Below, piece after piece: positions 1 to 8,533 of a stretch of DNA of 53,810 bases; within the stretch, counting starts at the first letter, position 1; each line of letters starts with the position of its first letter. The stretch covers positions 1 to 53,810 of the forward strand of contig MHZX01000024.1 in NCBI GenBank assembly GCA_001828935.1, in the 5' to 3' direction. The notes under the pieces were generated by a model. The model saw only the letters and a program-made list of their open reading frames with translations. It had not been told where the DNA came from and searched no databases. The translations under genes and the position numbers were made by a program. This DNA is from Rhodocyclales bacterium RIFCSPLOWO2_02_FULL_63_24. Lineage in GTDB: Bacteria > Pseudomonadota > Gammaproteobacteria > Burkholderiales > Rhodocyclaceae.

Positions 1-90
1 AAAACCCAAAATCAACCCCGGCTTGCCCTGCTCGCTACCAAGACAATTCGTCGCCGCCAGATTTCTACGGAAATCCGACACCGTTAACAT
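1..90 (-). other. Open frame running off the left edge (tnsC remainder or next gene)
   Basis: An ATG at 90-88 on the minus strand opens a 30-codon frame with no stop before base 1. It overlaps the 3' end of the tnsC frame by 26 bases but lies in a different frame. It could be the start of the next transposon gene (often a TniQ/TnsD-type target selector) or the rest of tnsC after a single-base frameshift. The translated piece is too short for me to recognise a family. Confidence 0.3.
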
Positions 91-673
91 TGCTATTCAC
101 GACTGCCTCTGCTGCGGGAAGACCACAAGCCACCATTCCTACCTTGGTGTCCTCGACAAAGTTCTTCAGCCAGTCGGTGACATCTCGAAAGGCGTTCAGC
201 GTCGGGGTATAAAGCAGGTGCTGGAACTCGTCGAGCAGCACCATCTCAACACCGCACCTGGCAAAAAGGTCATGGATCCAGCCTGTCTTTTCCGGTGCAG
301 TGCCCCGATGGGCCTTCTTCTGGCCCAAGGCTTCCAGGATCGCGCCTGCGAGACTACGTGCCGTCGGCGACGATGGAACGGAAACAAGCAGCACCGGTAC
401 CCAAGTTCGCTCCACCTGATGCTCCCGCGGAAAGTCCGCGTGATAGGCCCGCACAATGGTGCTCTTTCCTGCACCTGAAGGCCCGGTTAACAGCAGCCCA
501 CCCCCTGCGCCATGAACACGCCGGCGCAGGTGTAGTTCAGCCACCGCGTACATGGCTTCTTTGTAGCGGCGATGGGGCAGGGGTTCGATGCAGAGCTTGA
601 AACCGTGGCCAGAGAGTCCGGGCTGGATCCGGCCTCCTGGTGCAAATCGAGTCATGAGAGAAAGGGGATCCAT
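65..673 (-). CDS. tnsC: TnsC/TniB-like AAA ATPase of a Tn7-like transposon, C-terminally short
   Basis: This is a 202-residue ATPase of the TnsC/TniB family, which in Tn7-like elements links target selection to the TnsAB transposase. Walker A is GPSGAGKS at about residues 64-71. Walker B is the hydrophobic run ending in LLDEF (D148, E149), followed by the CGLP segment typical of TniB proteins. The ATG at 673 lies 2 bases after the tnsB stop, so the two are cotranscribed. Family members usually have about 280-340 residues or more. Here the frame stops at 65-67 just after the AAA core, so the arginine-rich C-terminal part is missing or frameshifted. The family call is firm. Whether the gene is intact cannot be settled inside the window. 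Confidence 0.8.
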   Translation of the reverse strand: MDPLSLMTRFAPGGRIQPGLSGHGFKLCIEPLPHRRYKEAMYAVAELHLRRRVHGAGGGLLLTGPSGAGKSTIVRAYHADFPREHQVERTWVPVLLVSVPSSPTARSLAGAILEALGQKKAHRGTAPEKTGWIHDLFARCGVEMVLLDEFQHLLYTPTLNAFRDVTDWLKNFVEDTKVGMVACGLPAAEAVVNSNVNGVGFP

Positions 674-675
674 GA

Positions 676-2634
676 TCAGTCTCCCTCCCCAGCAATAGCG
701 AACTCTGGCAGATCGTCATCGATACCAGCCGGAAGTTCTTCAGGGGGCTGTTGCTTCACCCGTTTAATGGGGCGTTGCGCTTCAGCCAGCGGATCGGCAC
801 TCCGAATCACCGATTCGGAGTCGTGCATGACGTGTGCAGCGCCTCTCTTGCGGTCACCCATTTTCTTGGCCTTGAGTGCTTCTTTGACCAAGGCCTCAAT
901 CTCAGCTTTGGACTGCAACAGCTGTTCGGAAAGCACATGGTCGCCAAACTTTCTGCGGGCGTGCCCTTTCACCAGACGATGGACATCCCGCGGCAAGTCA
1001 TTAGCATAATCTGCCAGCTTTGCCGGGACCTTCAGATACGTCTTGTCATAAGGATCGAAGACATGGATATGCGCAACCGTGTCCTCGTAGTACTTCAGGG
1101 TCACCGATCGGTTTTCGCCTGAGCGACGCCGAATGACCTGAAGCTGGTCTGAGTTGTACTGAAGACCGTCCAACTCGATACCATAGTGAAAAAGGGTGCG
1201 CTTCTCTGGAATGCCGGAGATCACCTCCAGATGCTGTGGATGAACTGGCAGTTCGATGATGCGGCGGTCTGCCGACAGCAGCCAGCGGTCGATTGGTCTT
1301 GTACCTATCCCGCGATGAGGCGTTACGTTGTAGACGTCTACTATCCACTTGGTAATCAGATGCACCAAAGCTTCCATATCGATGACCGCCATCTTCTCTG
1401 CCGGGTAGTCACCGCGCTGATCAACATTGGAAAACACCGTTCCGGGGAGGCGGTGGATAAGGCCCGTGTTCATTGTGCGAAAAAACCGCTCGATAGCCCC
1501 CTTATGCTGCGGCGTCTTTGATCCGCAGAAGAGGATTTGAATGCCCATCTCCAGGCATACGGCCTCTAAGGCCTCCGAGTGCAGATCGGCACCATTGTCC
1601 ACGGCGATCAGCTCGGGGATGCCGCAGGCAGGCCACGGTCCCGTGATGTCGGGGAATCTAGCCAACCAGTCGTCCTTCGGTAGAATTACCCTCTTCAGGC
1701 ACTGCAGTATCCCGTGAGCGGATGGCGCATTGAAGCTAATGTAGAAGCCAATGATCATCCGTGAATAATGATCGATGGCCATCGTTATCCAGGGTCGGCC
1801 AAGAGGCAGCTTCGTCAGCTTGTCAATGACGATGAGATCGAGCGGCGTATGGTCGATCTCGATGCGTTCCAAGACGTCGCCAGTCTTGACACTGCCGAGG
1901 GCCACTCGGTACTTGATGCGCGCCGCCTCCGCTCCCAGCCGTGCAGTGTCCACCAAGTCCTGTTGAAGATCACTGAGCCACCGATAGATGGTCGATCGGG
2001 ATGGCCGCCTAACGCGATCTTCTGCGGATAGGCTGTTATTGATGGCGTCAACCCGCCGGAATACTTCTTCGGCTACGGCCACCTTTGGCAGTTGCTGGTT
2101 GGTCATCAAGACCGTGGTAATCGCCTCTTCAAAGATTTTGTATCGATGCTTCGACCTAGGGCCAACCGATGGTTTGCAGTGCGGGATCAGGGAAAGGACG
2201 CTCTTTGTCCGCCGGTAACGTCGCCACCAGTTATGCACCGTCGGGGAGCTTGGTGGATTAATGTCCCCGATTTGTTTTGCAGCTTCTGCAATTAGGGTTA
2301 GCCAGTAATCAGGCTTGTATGGGTTCGCTTCGGGATCCACCACAACGAGATAGTGATGGCGACGACGCGCCTCGCACTGCTGATCGATCGGGTAAGTACT
2401 CAGATCCCTTGGTGTGGTAACGAAGATCGCATCGCTAAGGGACCCGAGGGAAGCCTCATCAATCAGCCATGTTTGCGACACCCAGCGCGAAAGAATTTCG
2501 CTGTAGGCCAGGTTCTGCAATTCGCCATGGTCTGATTCGAGTTGAACCTTCCCCGTAGGAAGGCGCCGGCGAACTTGCCATCGAATCTGGCCCTCAATGA
2601 AGGTCAGGCCGACCTTAAAGGAGAATCGTTGCAT
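676..2634 (-). CDS. tnsB: TnsB-like DDE transposase
   Basis: This 652-residue transposase of the TnsB/TniA/MuA group binds the transposon ends and joins their 3' ends to target DNA. The RNase H-like catalytic triad is visible: D261 in IEIDHTPLD, D346 in AVDNGAD and E382 in KGAIERFF. A helix-turn-helix-rich region precedes it (about residues 130-225). I chose the ATG at 2634, which has a GGAGG-type ribosome site 9 bases upstream. An in-frame TTG at 2658 would add eight residues but lacks a ribosome site. The start overlaps the end of tnsA by 20 bases and tnsC follows 2 bases after the stop, so tnsABC form one operon. The protein appears full length. Confidence 0.93.
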   Translation of the reverse strand: MQRFSFKVGLTFIEGQIRWQVRRRLPTGKVQLESDHGELQNLAYSEILSRWVSQTWLIDEASLGSLSDAIFVTTPRDLSTYPIDQQCEARRRHHYLVVVDPEANPYKPDYWLTLIAEAAKQIGDINPPSSPTVHNWWRRYRRTKSVLSLIPHCKPSVGPRSKHRYKIFEEAITTVLMTNQQLPKVAVAEEVFRRVDAINNSLSAEDRVRRPSRSTIYRWLSDLQQDLVDTARLGAEAARIKYRVALGSVKTGDVLERIEIDHTPLDLIVIDKLTKLPLGRPWITMAIDHYSRMIIGFYISFNAPSAHGILQCLKRVILPKDDWLARFPDITGPWPACGIPELIAVDNGADLHSEALEAVCLEMGIQILFCGSKTPQHKGAIERFFRTMNTGLIHRLPGTVFSNVDQRGDYPAEKMAVIDMEALVHLITKWIVDVYNVTPHRGIGTRPIDRWLLSADRRIIELPVHPQHLEVISGIPEKRTLFHYGIELDGLQYNSDQLQVIRRRSGENRSVTLKYYEDTVAHIHVFDPYDKTYLKVPAKLADYANDLPRDVHRLVKGHARRKFGDHVLSEQLLQSKAEIEALVKEALKAKKMGDRKRGAAHVMHDSESVIRSADPLAEAQRPIKRVKQQPPEELPAGIDDDLPEFAIAGEGD

Positions 2635-3250
2635 GATGCTCTCCCTCCGATACGGCAACAGTAGTGTCGGCTCCCAATGGCTTCGTTAAATCGCAACCAA
2701 TGCGGCCAATGGCGATGAGTCGAACGACGGCGTCCTCGCCTAGGACGGTACCCATCTCGTCAAGACGCAAGGCCCTGGCACCGAAGGCCCGGGTCAGCTC
2801 GGGACCGGTTGGCAATGAGTGACCCGGCCGGCCGCGAACATAGGAGAGGGAACGAAGATTGGTAAGGAGTGGCTCTCGGCGAATCTCACGTTCCGTGGCA
2901 ATCCGGAAACGCAATCCTTTCCTCTCATAGTGGCGTGCAATGGCGAGTAGCTTCGCTCGGACTTTGGGCTTGGAGAGTTGAGCCGAGCTCTTGACCTCAA
3001 CGTGAACCCTGGACTCGTCTTCGAGGACGAGTTCGAAATCGGGGTAATAGTCCCGTATCCGTTCACCGTCGGAGTATTGAATGAGGGTCGGCTGCTCCCG
3101 ATAGGAAACAACTCCAGGTGAGAACTCAAACAGGTAGAGGGCGTCGCGCTCCAACAGCGACTCCCAGGCCACCATGCGGCCCAATTTGTAGGACGGGAAA
3201 TACCCGCGGAACTGCCTGCCGCGGCGAGTTACAACTTTACGTGACAGCAT
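2615..3250 (-). CDS. tnsA: TnsA-like transposon endonuclease
   Basis: This is the heteromeric transposase subunit that cuts the 5' ends of the element, giving cut-and-paste transposition with TnsB. It has a restriction-endonuclease-like fold. Candidate active-site residues are E30/E34 (WESLLERD), D71 (YYPDFEL) and the E85-x-K87 pair, matching the E-D-ExK pattern of TnsA. From the ATG at 3250 it has 211 residues. That start has a GGGAG ribosome site, and its first residues match where family members begin as I recall them. A longer frame reaches a TTG at 3328 but that region looks non-coding. In Tn7, tnsA lies next to the right end, so the element's end is expected a short way to the right. 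Confidence 0.9.
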   Translation of the reverse strand: MLSRKVVTRRGRQFRGYFPSYKLGRMVAWESLLERDALYLFEFSPGVVSYREQPTLIQYSDGERIRDYYPDFELVLEDESRVHVEVKSSAQLSKPKVRAKLLAIARHYERKGLRFRIATEREIRREPLLTNLRSLSYVRGRPGHSLPTGPELTRAFGARALRLDEMGTVLGEDAVVRLIAIGRIGCDLTKPLGADTTVAVSEGEHHATILL

Positions 3251-3477
3251 CGTTTTTCTCCCGGCGGCGGGCGAAACAGGTCCCTGCGCCCGCTGCGCAT
3301 CTTGAAAACAGGTTAGATTTCGAGACAAAAAGTACCCGCGGCTGGAACAAATCCGGCCGTTGTCTCAGTGGATCAGTGGGATAAGGCTTGACGCCTCCGG
3401 CAGGGCGGACGATACTTCGCGTGTCTAGGGCGGTAGCGTAAGCTGCTGCAGGAGGGCGGGCCTTCGGGCTCGCCCTT
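3251..3477. other. Intergenic region tnsA-xre, possible transposon end
   Basis: No gene is seen here. A 7-bp inverted repeat, GAGACAA at 3322-3328 and TTGTCTC at 3360-3366, lies about 75-115 bases upstream of the tnsA start. The stretch from 3324 begins GACAAAAAGT, loosely resembling the start of a Tn7 TnsB site. This is where the right end would be expected if the element follows Tn7 layout, but I could not identify the terminus or a target-site duplication. Confidence 0.3.
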
Positions 3478-3479
3478 TT
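3453..3479 (+). terminator. Rho-independent terminator-like hairpin
   Basis: A 10-bp stem (arms 3453-3462 and 3467-3476, one G-T pair) closes a TTCG tetraloop and runs into a short T tract on the plus strand. No plus-strand gene precedes it. On the minus strand, serving xre, there is no T tract. It may be a leftover of a chromosomal gene or end an unseen transcript. Confidence 0.55.
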
Positions 3480-3909
3480 ACATTTTGGGTGCCTCCATTC
3501 GCGTGGATTGACGACATCCCGGCTCCACCCACATTTGGCCTTCTTCTGAGCAGAAGGTACCGGGGAGTTTCAGCACGAGTTCAATTAGCTGGATTTGCAG
3601 CGGGTGAAGCTGGCCCAGCTTGGGCTCTAGCGCCCTCAGGAGTTGGTATTCGCGTTCGCTGGCTTTTGCCGGTAGCGAGATTTGACGACGGGAAGCGTTG
3701 AGCGCTTCTACAAGGCCGGCCTGCTCATCCTCATTCAATTTCAGGCCGCTAATCAGCCGCTGAATGAAATCCTTGCGCGGCGGTCCCTTTTCACTCCGTT
3801 CAAGTGCGGATAGATAGCTCTGCTCATACCCAAGTAAGTGCGCGAGGTCTCTCTGACGGAGGTCTCGGCTTTTTCGAAGGACGAGCAGATAACGGGCAAA
3901 TGGGCTCAT
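3478..3909 (-). CDS. XRE-family helix-turn-helix regulator
   Basis: This 143-residue DNA-binding protein has an N-terminal XRE/Cro-type helix-turn-helix at about residues 4-60 (LRQRDLAHLLGYEQSYLSALERS). The C-terminal part is helical and I do not recognise it. I chose the ATG at 3909. A GTG at 3948 in the same frame adds 13 residues but has no ribosome site. The gene is divergent from the Wadjet-like operon, with a 339-base gap carrying a palindrome at 4100-4115, so it is a plausible repressor of that operon. That role is inferred from position only. Confidence 0.8.
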   Translation of the reverse strand: MSPFARYLLVLRKSRDLRQRDLAHLLGYEQSYLSALERSEKGPPRKDFIQRLISGLKLNEDEQAGLVEALNASRRQISLPAKASEREYQLLRALEPKLGQLHPLQIQLIELVLKLPGTFCSEEGQMWVEPGCRQSTRMEAPKM

Positions 3910-4248
3910 GGTGGGCTTTCTCGGAAGCTGATTGTATTGATCCACCACTAAAAGTAAACACTAACGTATTGTTATATAACGACTTTTGTTCGTATCTTTG
4001 CAGTTATTCAGACGCAAAATGTTGTACCAGGAACGACGCCCGCGACTGTGCCTGGTGGATCTAGGGGTTCTGTCGAACTGACATTTCTTCTGCGAAACAG
4101 TATTCAGACGAATACGACTCCGCAGATGCTGATCGCCATAGTTTCAGCGAATGGCTGGTCCGGCTCACCCAGTGAGCCTGATATCTGCTTCAATGATGCC
4201 TTCTATGTCGTTGTACTCTCCCTAGTCGGTTCGCATCAAGGATGCCGC
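3910..4248. other. Divergent control region between xre and the jet operon
   Basis: This region is AT-rich near xre, with the 10-bp palindrome GTTATATAAC at 3971-3980, then becomes mixed. A long open frame extends from 4048 into the SMC gene. The proper start with a ribosome site is at 4249, so I read 4048-4248 as leader. It also contains a 10-base direct repeat, TATTCAGACG, at 4005-4014 and 4101-4110. I saw no convincing sigma-70 promoter pair. Confidence 0.45.
4100..4115. promoter_or_regulatory. Candidate operator palindrome upstream of the jet operon
   Basis: GTATTC-AGAC-GAATAC is a perfect inverted repeat with 6-bp arms. Its left half recurs as TATTCAGACG at 4005-4014, 96 bases away, in the gap between the regulator and the defence operon. 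An XRE dimer is the likely ligand if it is a site, but there is no direct evidence. Confidence 0.35.
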
Positions 4249-7200
4249 ATGATCGATATCGCTTCCAAAGACAACAATCCAGCCTTCCGACTCCTGCGGG
4301 TGATCTCAATTGACTCATATTCGCCCGGCGGTGAGGCCATCCTACGCGTCAATGGCGGAGCCATCCTGACAGGGGAAAACGGCGCCGGCAAAACCTCATT
4401 GATCCGTCTCATCCCCGTGTTCTTCGGCGAGTTGCCGCGGCGGATCAGCGTAGGCACGCAAAGCTTTGGAGACTTCTACCTCGCCCGGACCACGTCTTAC
4501 ATCATCTTCGAGTACGAACGACGCGGCGTGACTTGCCTCGCCGTTATGTACGCCGGTACCGGCGAAGAGTCCTATACCTATCGGTTCATCCGGGCCCACT
4601 ATGACCTCGGACTGTTTACCGAGCCGGATCGCAAGACAATTATTCCCGGAGATGGCCTCCCGACACACCTGAAGAAGCTCGGCATTGACCACAGCCGTGC
4701 TCTGGCCCACGACAGTTATCGGGCCGTTATTCAGGGCCGTGCACACGCTGGACGGGATGCCGCCACCCACCGCGGCTATGTAGCGGACTATGCCTTCACG
4801 CCCCAGAACAACCGGCTCGACCACATTGATCGCATCGTCTCGGGCATGTTTAGAAGGCAGGCGGAGTTCAGAGATTTTCTCCGCATGGTGGTTAGTTACA
4901 TATCCGACAAGGATGACCCCATCGCGATCTCCGGTGATCGAGGCAAGATTGCCGTTTGGCCGAAGCAATACTCTTCCTACCAGGCCGTGATGCAGCACAC
5001 GTCCAGGATGGCGGAAATCGAACGGTTGGATGCTGACCTAGGCGCGAACAGCCGGCAATTCGGGCTCCTTCACGCCAAGTTGCTGATACTTGCCCAACAT
5101 CGCAAGACACAGGCCGAGGAACTCAACACCGCATGTGGTGAAGCCCAAGACAAACTGTCGAAGGACACCACGACCCATGCGGAGGAGGACGAGAAGCTGG
5201 GCAAGCAGGAGACCGACGCGCGGCTGGAGGCCGATGGGTACGACGAACGAGTAAAGGGGCTGGACACCAAAAAGGGAGAGTACGCCGCGCTGGACATAGA
5301 GACCAAGGCGCGTCTGGTCGACAGCCTGAACCTTCTAACAGAACGACGGGGGCTCGCGCAACAACGGAAGGAAGCCTTACTCGGAGCAAAGGAGAAGATC
5401 GACCAGAAGTACGAGGGGCTCAAACAGTCGGCTACGAGCGAGCTGAACGCACGCACGTTGGTCGCTTTGGAAAAGAAGGAAACAGTCGCCGCACATTACC
5501 AGCAAGAACTGGATGCTCTGGCGGGACGCTTTGAAGAAGAGCTAGCTGTCCTCGGGGACTATCACCAGCAGATCATCGATACCGCCACCGAAGCCGCCGG
5601 CGCCTTACGCGAAGCAGCTGGTCGACTCGAGCATGCCGCTGCCCACCCGACCCCCGATGCAGTGACCGTCGAAGCTTGGCAGCGCAAGTCGGACGACCTC
5701 GACAAGGCTCGCAAGGCGCTCCAGGGGCCGCAAGCCGCACTGGAGAAAGCCATCCACGAGCAGAAGCAAGCTCAGGAGACTTATGATCGCCAGGACGGCC
5801 AGGTACAACGCCTTGCCCGGCAGATAGACGATCAGGGTAGCCAGATTCAACGTCTCTCAGAACACGCCAATCCCGCTCCCGGTTCCCTCCTGGCCTTTCT
5901 ACGTAAGGCGCGCCCGGACTGGCATTTGGACATTGCCAAGGTGGTCAACGAAGATCTTCTGGGGCGCAGCGATCTTGACCCCGCGTTAGTAGAAACGGGC
6001 ATCGCCGCCCTGTATGGCGTCTCGGTGGATTTGTCCCGCATCGACAGCCCATTGGTGGCCGACGAAGGGCGCCTGCGCGACGAGATCACAATCGTCGAGG
6101 CTCAACGTGATCGTCTCCGTGAACAACTGAATATCGACCAGACCGCACTAAAGACGGCCTACGATGGGTTGGGACGCGCCAATGGCGCTCTCAGCGAAGC
6201 ACGCAAACTTTCCGCTGATGCCACCGCGGCTGTTGGTACCGCCGAGACCGAGGAGCGCACGGCCCGTGTCGCCATGGATCAATCACGGCGAAACAACCAA
6301 GCTCAGGCGCGGACCGATCTTAGCTCGGCCCGGGCGCGGGAACGTGAGGCTCAGGGGAAAGTGAAAGAGGCCCGTCAAGGTCATGCCGATGCCGACAAAG
6401 GCCTGAAAGACCGGTACGGTGTCCTACGGCGGGATATCGAGACGGCTCGAGGTCGCGAGCAGAAGACGATCGACAACGCAATTGCCACCGACAAGGCTGG
6501 CGTAGCGCAACAAATCGAGGTGCTAGACCAAGAGCGCAACCAAGCACTCGCCAAGGAAGGTGTGGATGTCGCCGCACTGAAGGGCATTGAGGGGGAAATA
6601 CTGGGATTGGATCAACAGATTCGTGATGCAAACCAGTTCGCTAAGAAGGTCTCGGAATGGCGCGCTTGGCTCGCGGAAGCCTGGGCGGGGCGCGCATCCT
6701 TGGCTCAGAATGCCAGTGCGAATCGCGAGAAGCAGGCGCGATTTGCCAAGAAGCGAAAAGAAAAGAACCAAGCGTGGCAGGAACACCGAAATGCCGCCCA
6801 AGAGCGGATCGGAAAGATGGAACGGGACGCCAGGGTGGCGGCCGAAACGAGCGTAGCTGCATCCCTTCTGATCACCCGGCGGGACCTCACCCAATTCCCG
6901 CCTGACGCTGAGATTCTGGATGGTCTTTACGACATGGCGTGGACGCTGGACGGACTTACTGCCCAGGTTAACAAACTCGGCAGCGAGCGGCGAATTGCCC
7001 AGGACGACCTGAAGACTCGCGTAAATGAAATCAAACGGGCGTTCAGAGCGGGAGCGGGAACACCGACAGAAGACTACTACCGACTAACTGCCGACGAGGT
7101 AGACCCGGACGACAATGAGCCGCAGGCGTGGGTCGCACCCCTTCGAGCTTGGTACGACGGACGGCACGAGGAATATCTTCGCCCCTTGCTTGTGGAGGCT

Positions 7201-7905
7201 CGGAAGTTCGGCGAACTCATCATCGGCTTTCACCGGGATATTGAGAAGTTCAGCAAGCGTATTCGGACCTTCAATACCAGCATGCAAGCTGCCCTCGACC
7301 AGACGATCGTTTTTAGCCGGATATCGCAGGTCAAGATTCACTTTGCTTCAACCATTACCGAGAAGGCTTACTGGGTGCCGATCAACGATTTCATTCGCAA
7401 CCACGAGGCTTGGATTCACGGCATTAGCCACGATTTGCCGCCTCCAGCTTTTGCGACGGATCTGGACCGACTGCTGGAGCACTGGGACATCCGCGAAGGC
7501 ATCCGCGCAGAGCGGCTGAGCCTTATTGACGTCAGTGGCGATGTGGTCGAGAACGGGGTTGAGAAGCGATTTCGTGACAGCGCCACACTGGCCGACTTGT
7601 CATCAAACGGGCTGTCCTACTTAATCCTCATCATCATCTTCGTCGCCTTTTTGCGCATGATCCGCGGCGACGCTGACATTTGCGTCACGTATGCAGTGGA
7701 CGAACTGGGGGATCTTGACCGGCGGAACATCGGCATTCTGGTGGATATGCTCAGGCAAAACGGAATCGACCTGGTCTCGGCCTGTCCCGATGCGGACCTT
7801 GATGTGCTGCTGCAATTCCCGAACCGTTACCGGGTTACGCGCGATGGCTCGGTCCCCGAGCTTGTCGAAGTCGATCTTGAAATGTGGGAGCCCGCCAATG
7901 TTTGA
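4249..7905 (+). CDS. SMC-like ATPase of a Wadjet/Mks system (JetC/MksB-like)
   Basis: This 1218-residue SMC-type ATPase is expected to dimerise and extrude DNA loops as the motor of a plasmid-restricting complex. Walker A is GENGAGKT at residues 42-49. Long charged coiled coils flank a probable hinge near residues 540-600. The C-terminal head carries an ABC signature-like SSNGLSYL (1118-1125) and Walker B ending in VDELGDLD (D1151, E1152), the pattern seen in JetC/MksB/MukB-type proteins. I start it at the ATG at 4249, which has AAGGA 6 bases upstream. The in-frame stretch back to 4048 lacks such a signal. Its stop overlaps the next gene by 8 bases. The family is clear but the subtype is not. 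Confidence 0.85.
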   Translation: MIDIASKDNNPAFRLLRVISIDSYSPGGEAILRVNGGAILTGENGAGKTSLIRLIPVFFGELPRRISVGTQSFGDFYLARTTSYIIFEYERRGVTCLAVMYAGTGEESYTYRFIRAHYDLGLFTEPDRKTIIPGDGLPTHLKKLGIDHSRALAHDSYRAVIQGRAHAGRDAATHRGYVADYAFTPQNNRLDHIDRIVSGMFRRQAEFRDFLRMVVSYISDKDDPIAISGDRGKIAVWPKQYSSYQAVMQHTSRMAEIERLDADLGANSRQFGLLHAKLLILAQHRKTQAEELNTACGEAQDKLSKDTTTHAEEDEKLGKQETDARLEADGYDERVKGLDTKKGEYAALDIETKARLVDSLNLLTERRGLAQQRKEALLGAKEKIDQKYEGLKQSATSELNARTLVALEKKETVAAHYQQELDALAGRFEEELAVLGDYHQQIIDTATEAAGALREAAGRLEHAAAHPTPDAVTVEAWQRKSDDLDKARKALQGPQAALEKAIHEQKQAQETYDRQDGQVQRLARQIDDQGSQIQRLSEHANPAPGSLLAFLRKARPDWHLDIAKVVNEDLLGRSDLDPALVETGIAALYGVSVDLSRIDSPLVADEGRLRDEITIVEAQRDRLREQLNIDQTALKTAYDGLGRANGALSEARKLSADATAAVGTAETEERTARVAMDQSRRNNQAQARTDLSSARAREREAQGKVKEARQGHADADKGLKDRYGVLRRDIETARGREQKTIDNAIATDKAGVAQQIEVLDQERNQALAKEGVDVAALKGIEGEILGLDQQIRDANQFAKKVSEWRAWLAEAWAGRASLAQNASANREKQARFAKKRKEKNQAWQEHRNAAQERIGKMERDARVAAETSVAASLLITRRDLTQFPPDAEILDGLYDMAWTLDGLTAQVNKLGSERRIAQDDLKTRVNEIKRAFRAGAGTPTEDYYRLTADEVDPDDNEPQAWVAPLRAWYDGRHEEYLRPLLVEARKFGELIIGFHRDIEKFSKRIRTFNTSMQAALDQTIVFSRISQVKIHFASTITEKAYWVPINDFIRNHEAWIHGISHDLPPPAFATDLDRLLEHWDIREGIRAERLSLIDVSGDVVENGVEKRFRDSATLADLSSNGLSYLILIIIFVAFLRMIRGDADICVTYAVDELGDLDRRNIGILVDMLRQNGIDLVSACPDADLDVLLQFPNRYRVTRDGSVPELVEVDLEMWEPANV

Positions 7906-8533
7906 GCGCGTCATTCTTCTGCTTCTACAGGGCGAATTCATCTGTGCAGTCAGTCATCCGGACGAATATCGGTTTCTTGAGGATGAGCGGGACCGCGACG
8001 AGGTAGTGCGCTACCTGGGCCGGCTGAATCGGCGCCTCACCCAAACCCCACACCAATCTGGGTACTACCTAGCCTTTTCCCACCTTGGAGATGCTGAGCG
8101 TGAATCGGTCAAAGGCCATTTCCAAGACCTCAAGGGATCGTTGGGACCCGTGGTGCTTTTCTTCCAGTTGGTCATGCGCACTACGTCGCAGGAAGACCTT
8201 CTGATGCCCGGTGCCCTCCTTGAGACCAGCTCAATCATGTCGAAGATTGACCAGGATGCTGGACTGCGTAATGAACTACAGAACGTCGCCTTGATTAGTA
8301 GGGCCACTGCGACGGATGGTGCTTACCGCACAATGTTCGACAAACTGCTCGGCAAGCTGAAGACGGATGGCTACCTGACGCTGGCAAACGCCGAGCGCGG
8401 GCTGTACCAAGTCACTTCGAAGATGGAATACCTGTTGGATGTTGTTCGCTTCCTGCAGGAGAACGATCCCGCCCTAAGCAAGCCCCAAGTGAGCGAGGAG
8501 GAGGAACTGGCGGGTACGAGGCCTCTGCTGTGA
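7898..8533 (+). CDS. JetB/MksE-like KITE subunit
   Basis: This 211-residue protein begins at ATG 7898, inside the end of the SMC-like gene. Size, position and content fit the small winged-helix KITE subunit (JetB/MksE, DUF4194-like) that bridges the kleisin and the SMC heads. The segment at about residues 120-190 (LISRATATDGAYRTMFDKLLGKLKTDGYL) looks like a winged-helix unit. Its end overlaps the next gene by 4 bases (GTGA), so expression is probably translationally coupled. No catalytic motif is expected or seen. The assignment relies partly on its neighbours. Confidence 0.7.
   Translation: MFERVILLLLQGEFICAVSHPDEYRFLEDERDRDEVVRYLGRLNRRLTQTPHQSGYYLAFSHLGDAERESVKGHFQDLKGSLGPVVLFFQLVMRTTSQEDLLMPGALLETSSIMSKIDQDAGLRNELQNVALISRATATDGAYRTMFDKLLGKLKTDGYLTLANAERGLYQVTSKMEYLLDVVRFLQENDPALSKPQVSEEEELAGTRPLL

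Noticed and set aside
3971..3980. GTTATATAAC as a regulator site
   Set aside because: A 10-base palindrome in AT-rich DNA is expected by chance; no second copy was found.
4048..4248. N-terminal extension of the SMC-like protein by 67 residues
   Set aside because: No ribosome site at the upstream start, and the extension covers the palindrome and repeat of the control region. A good site exists at 4249.
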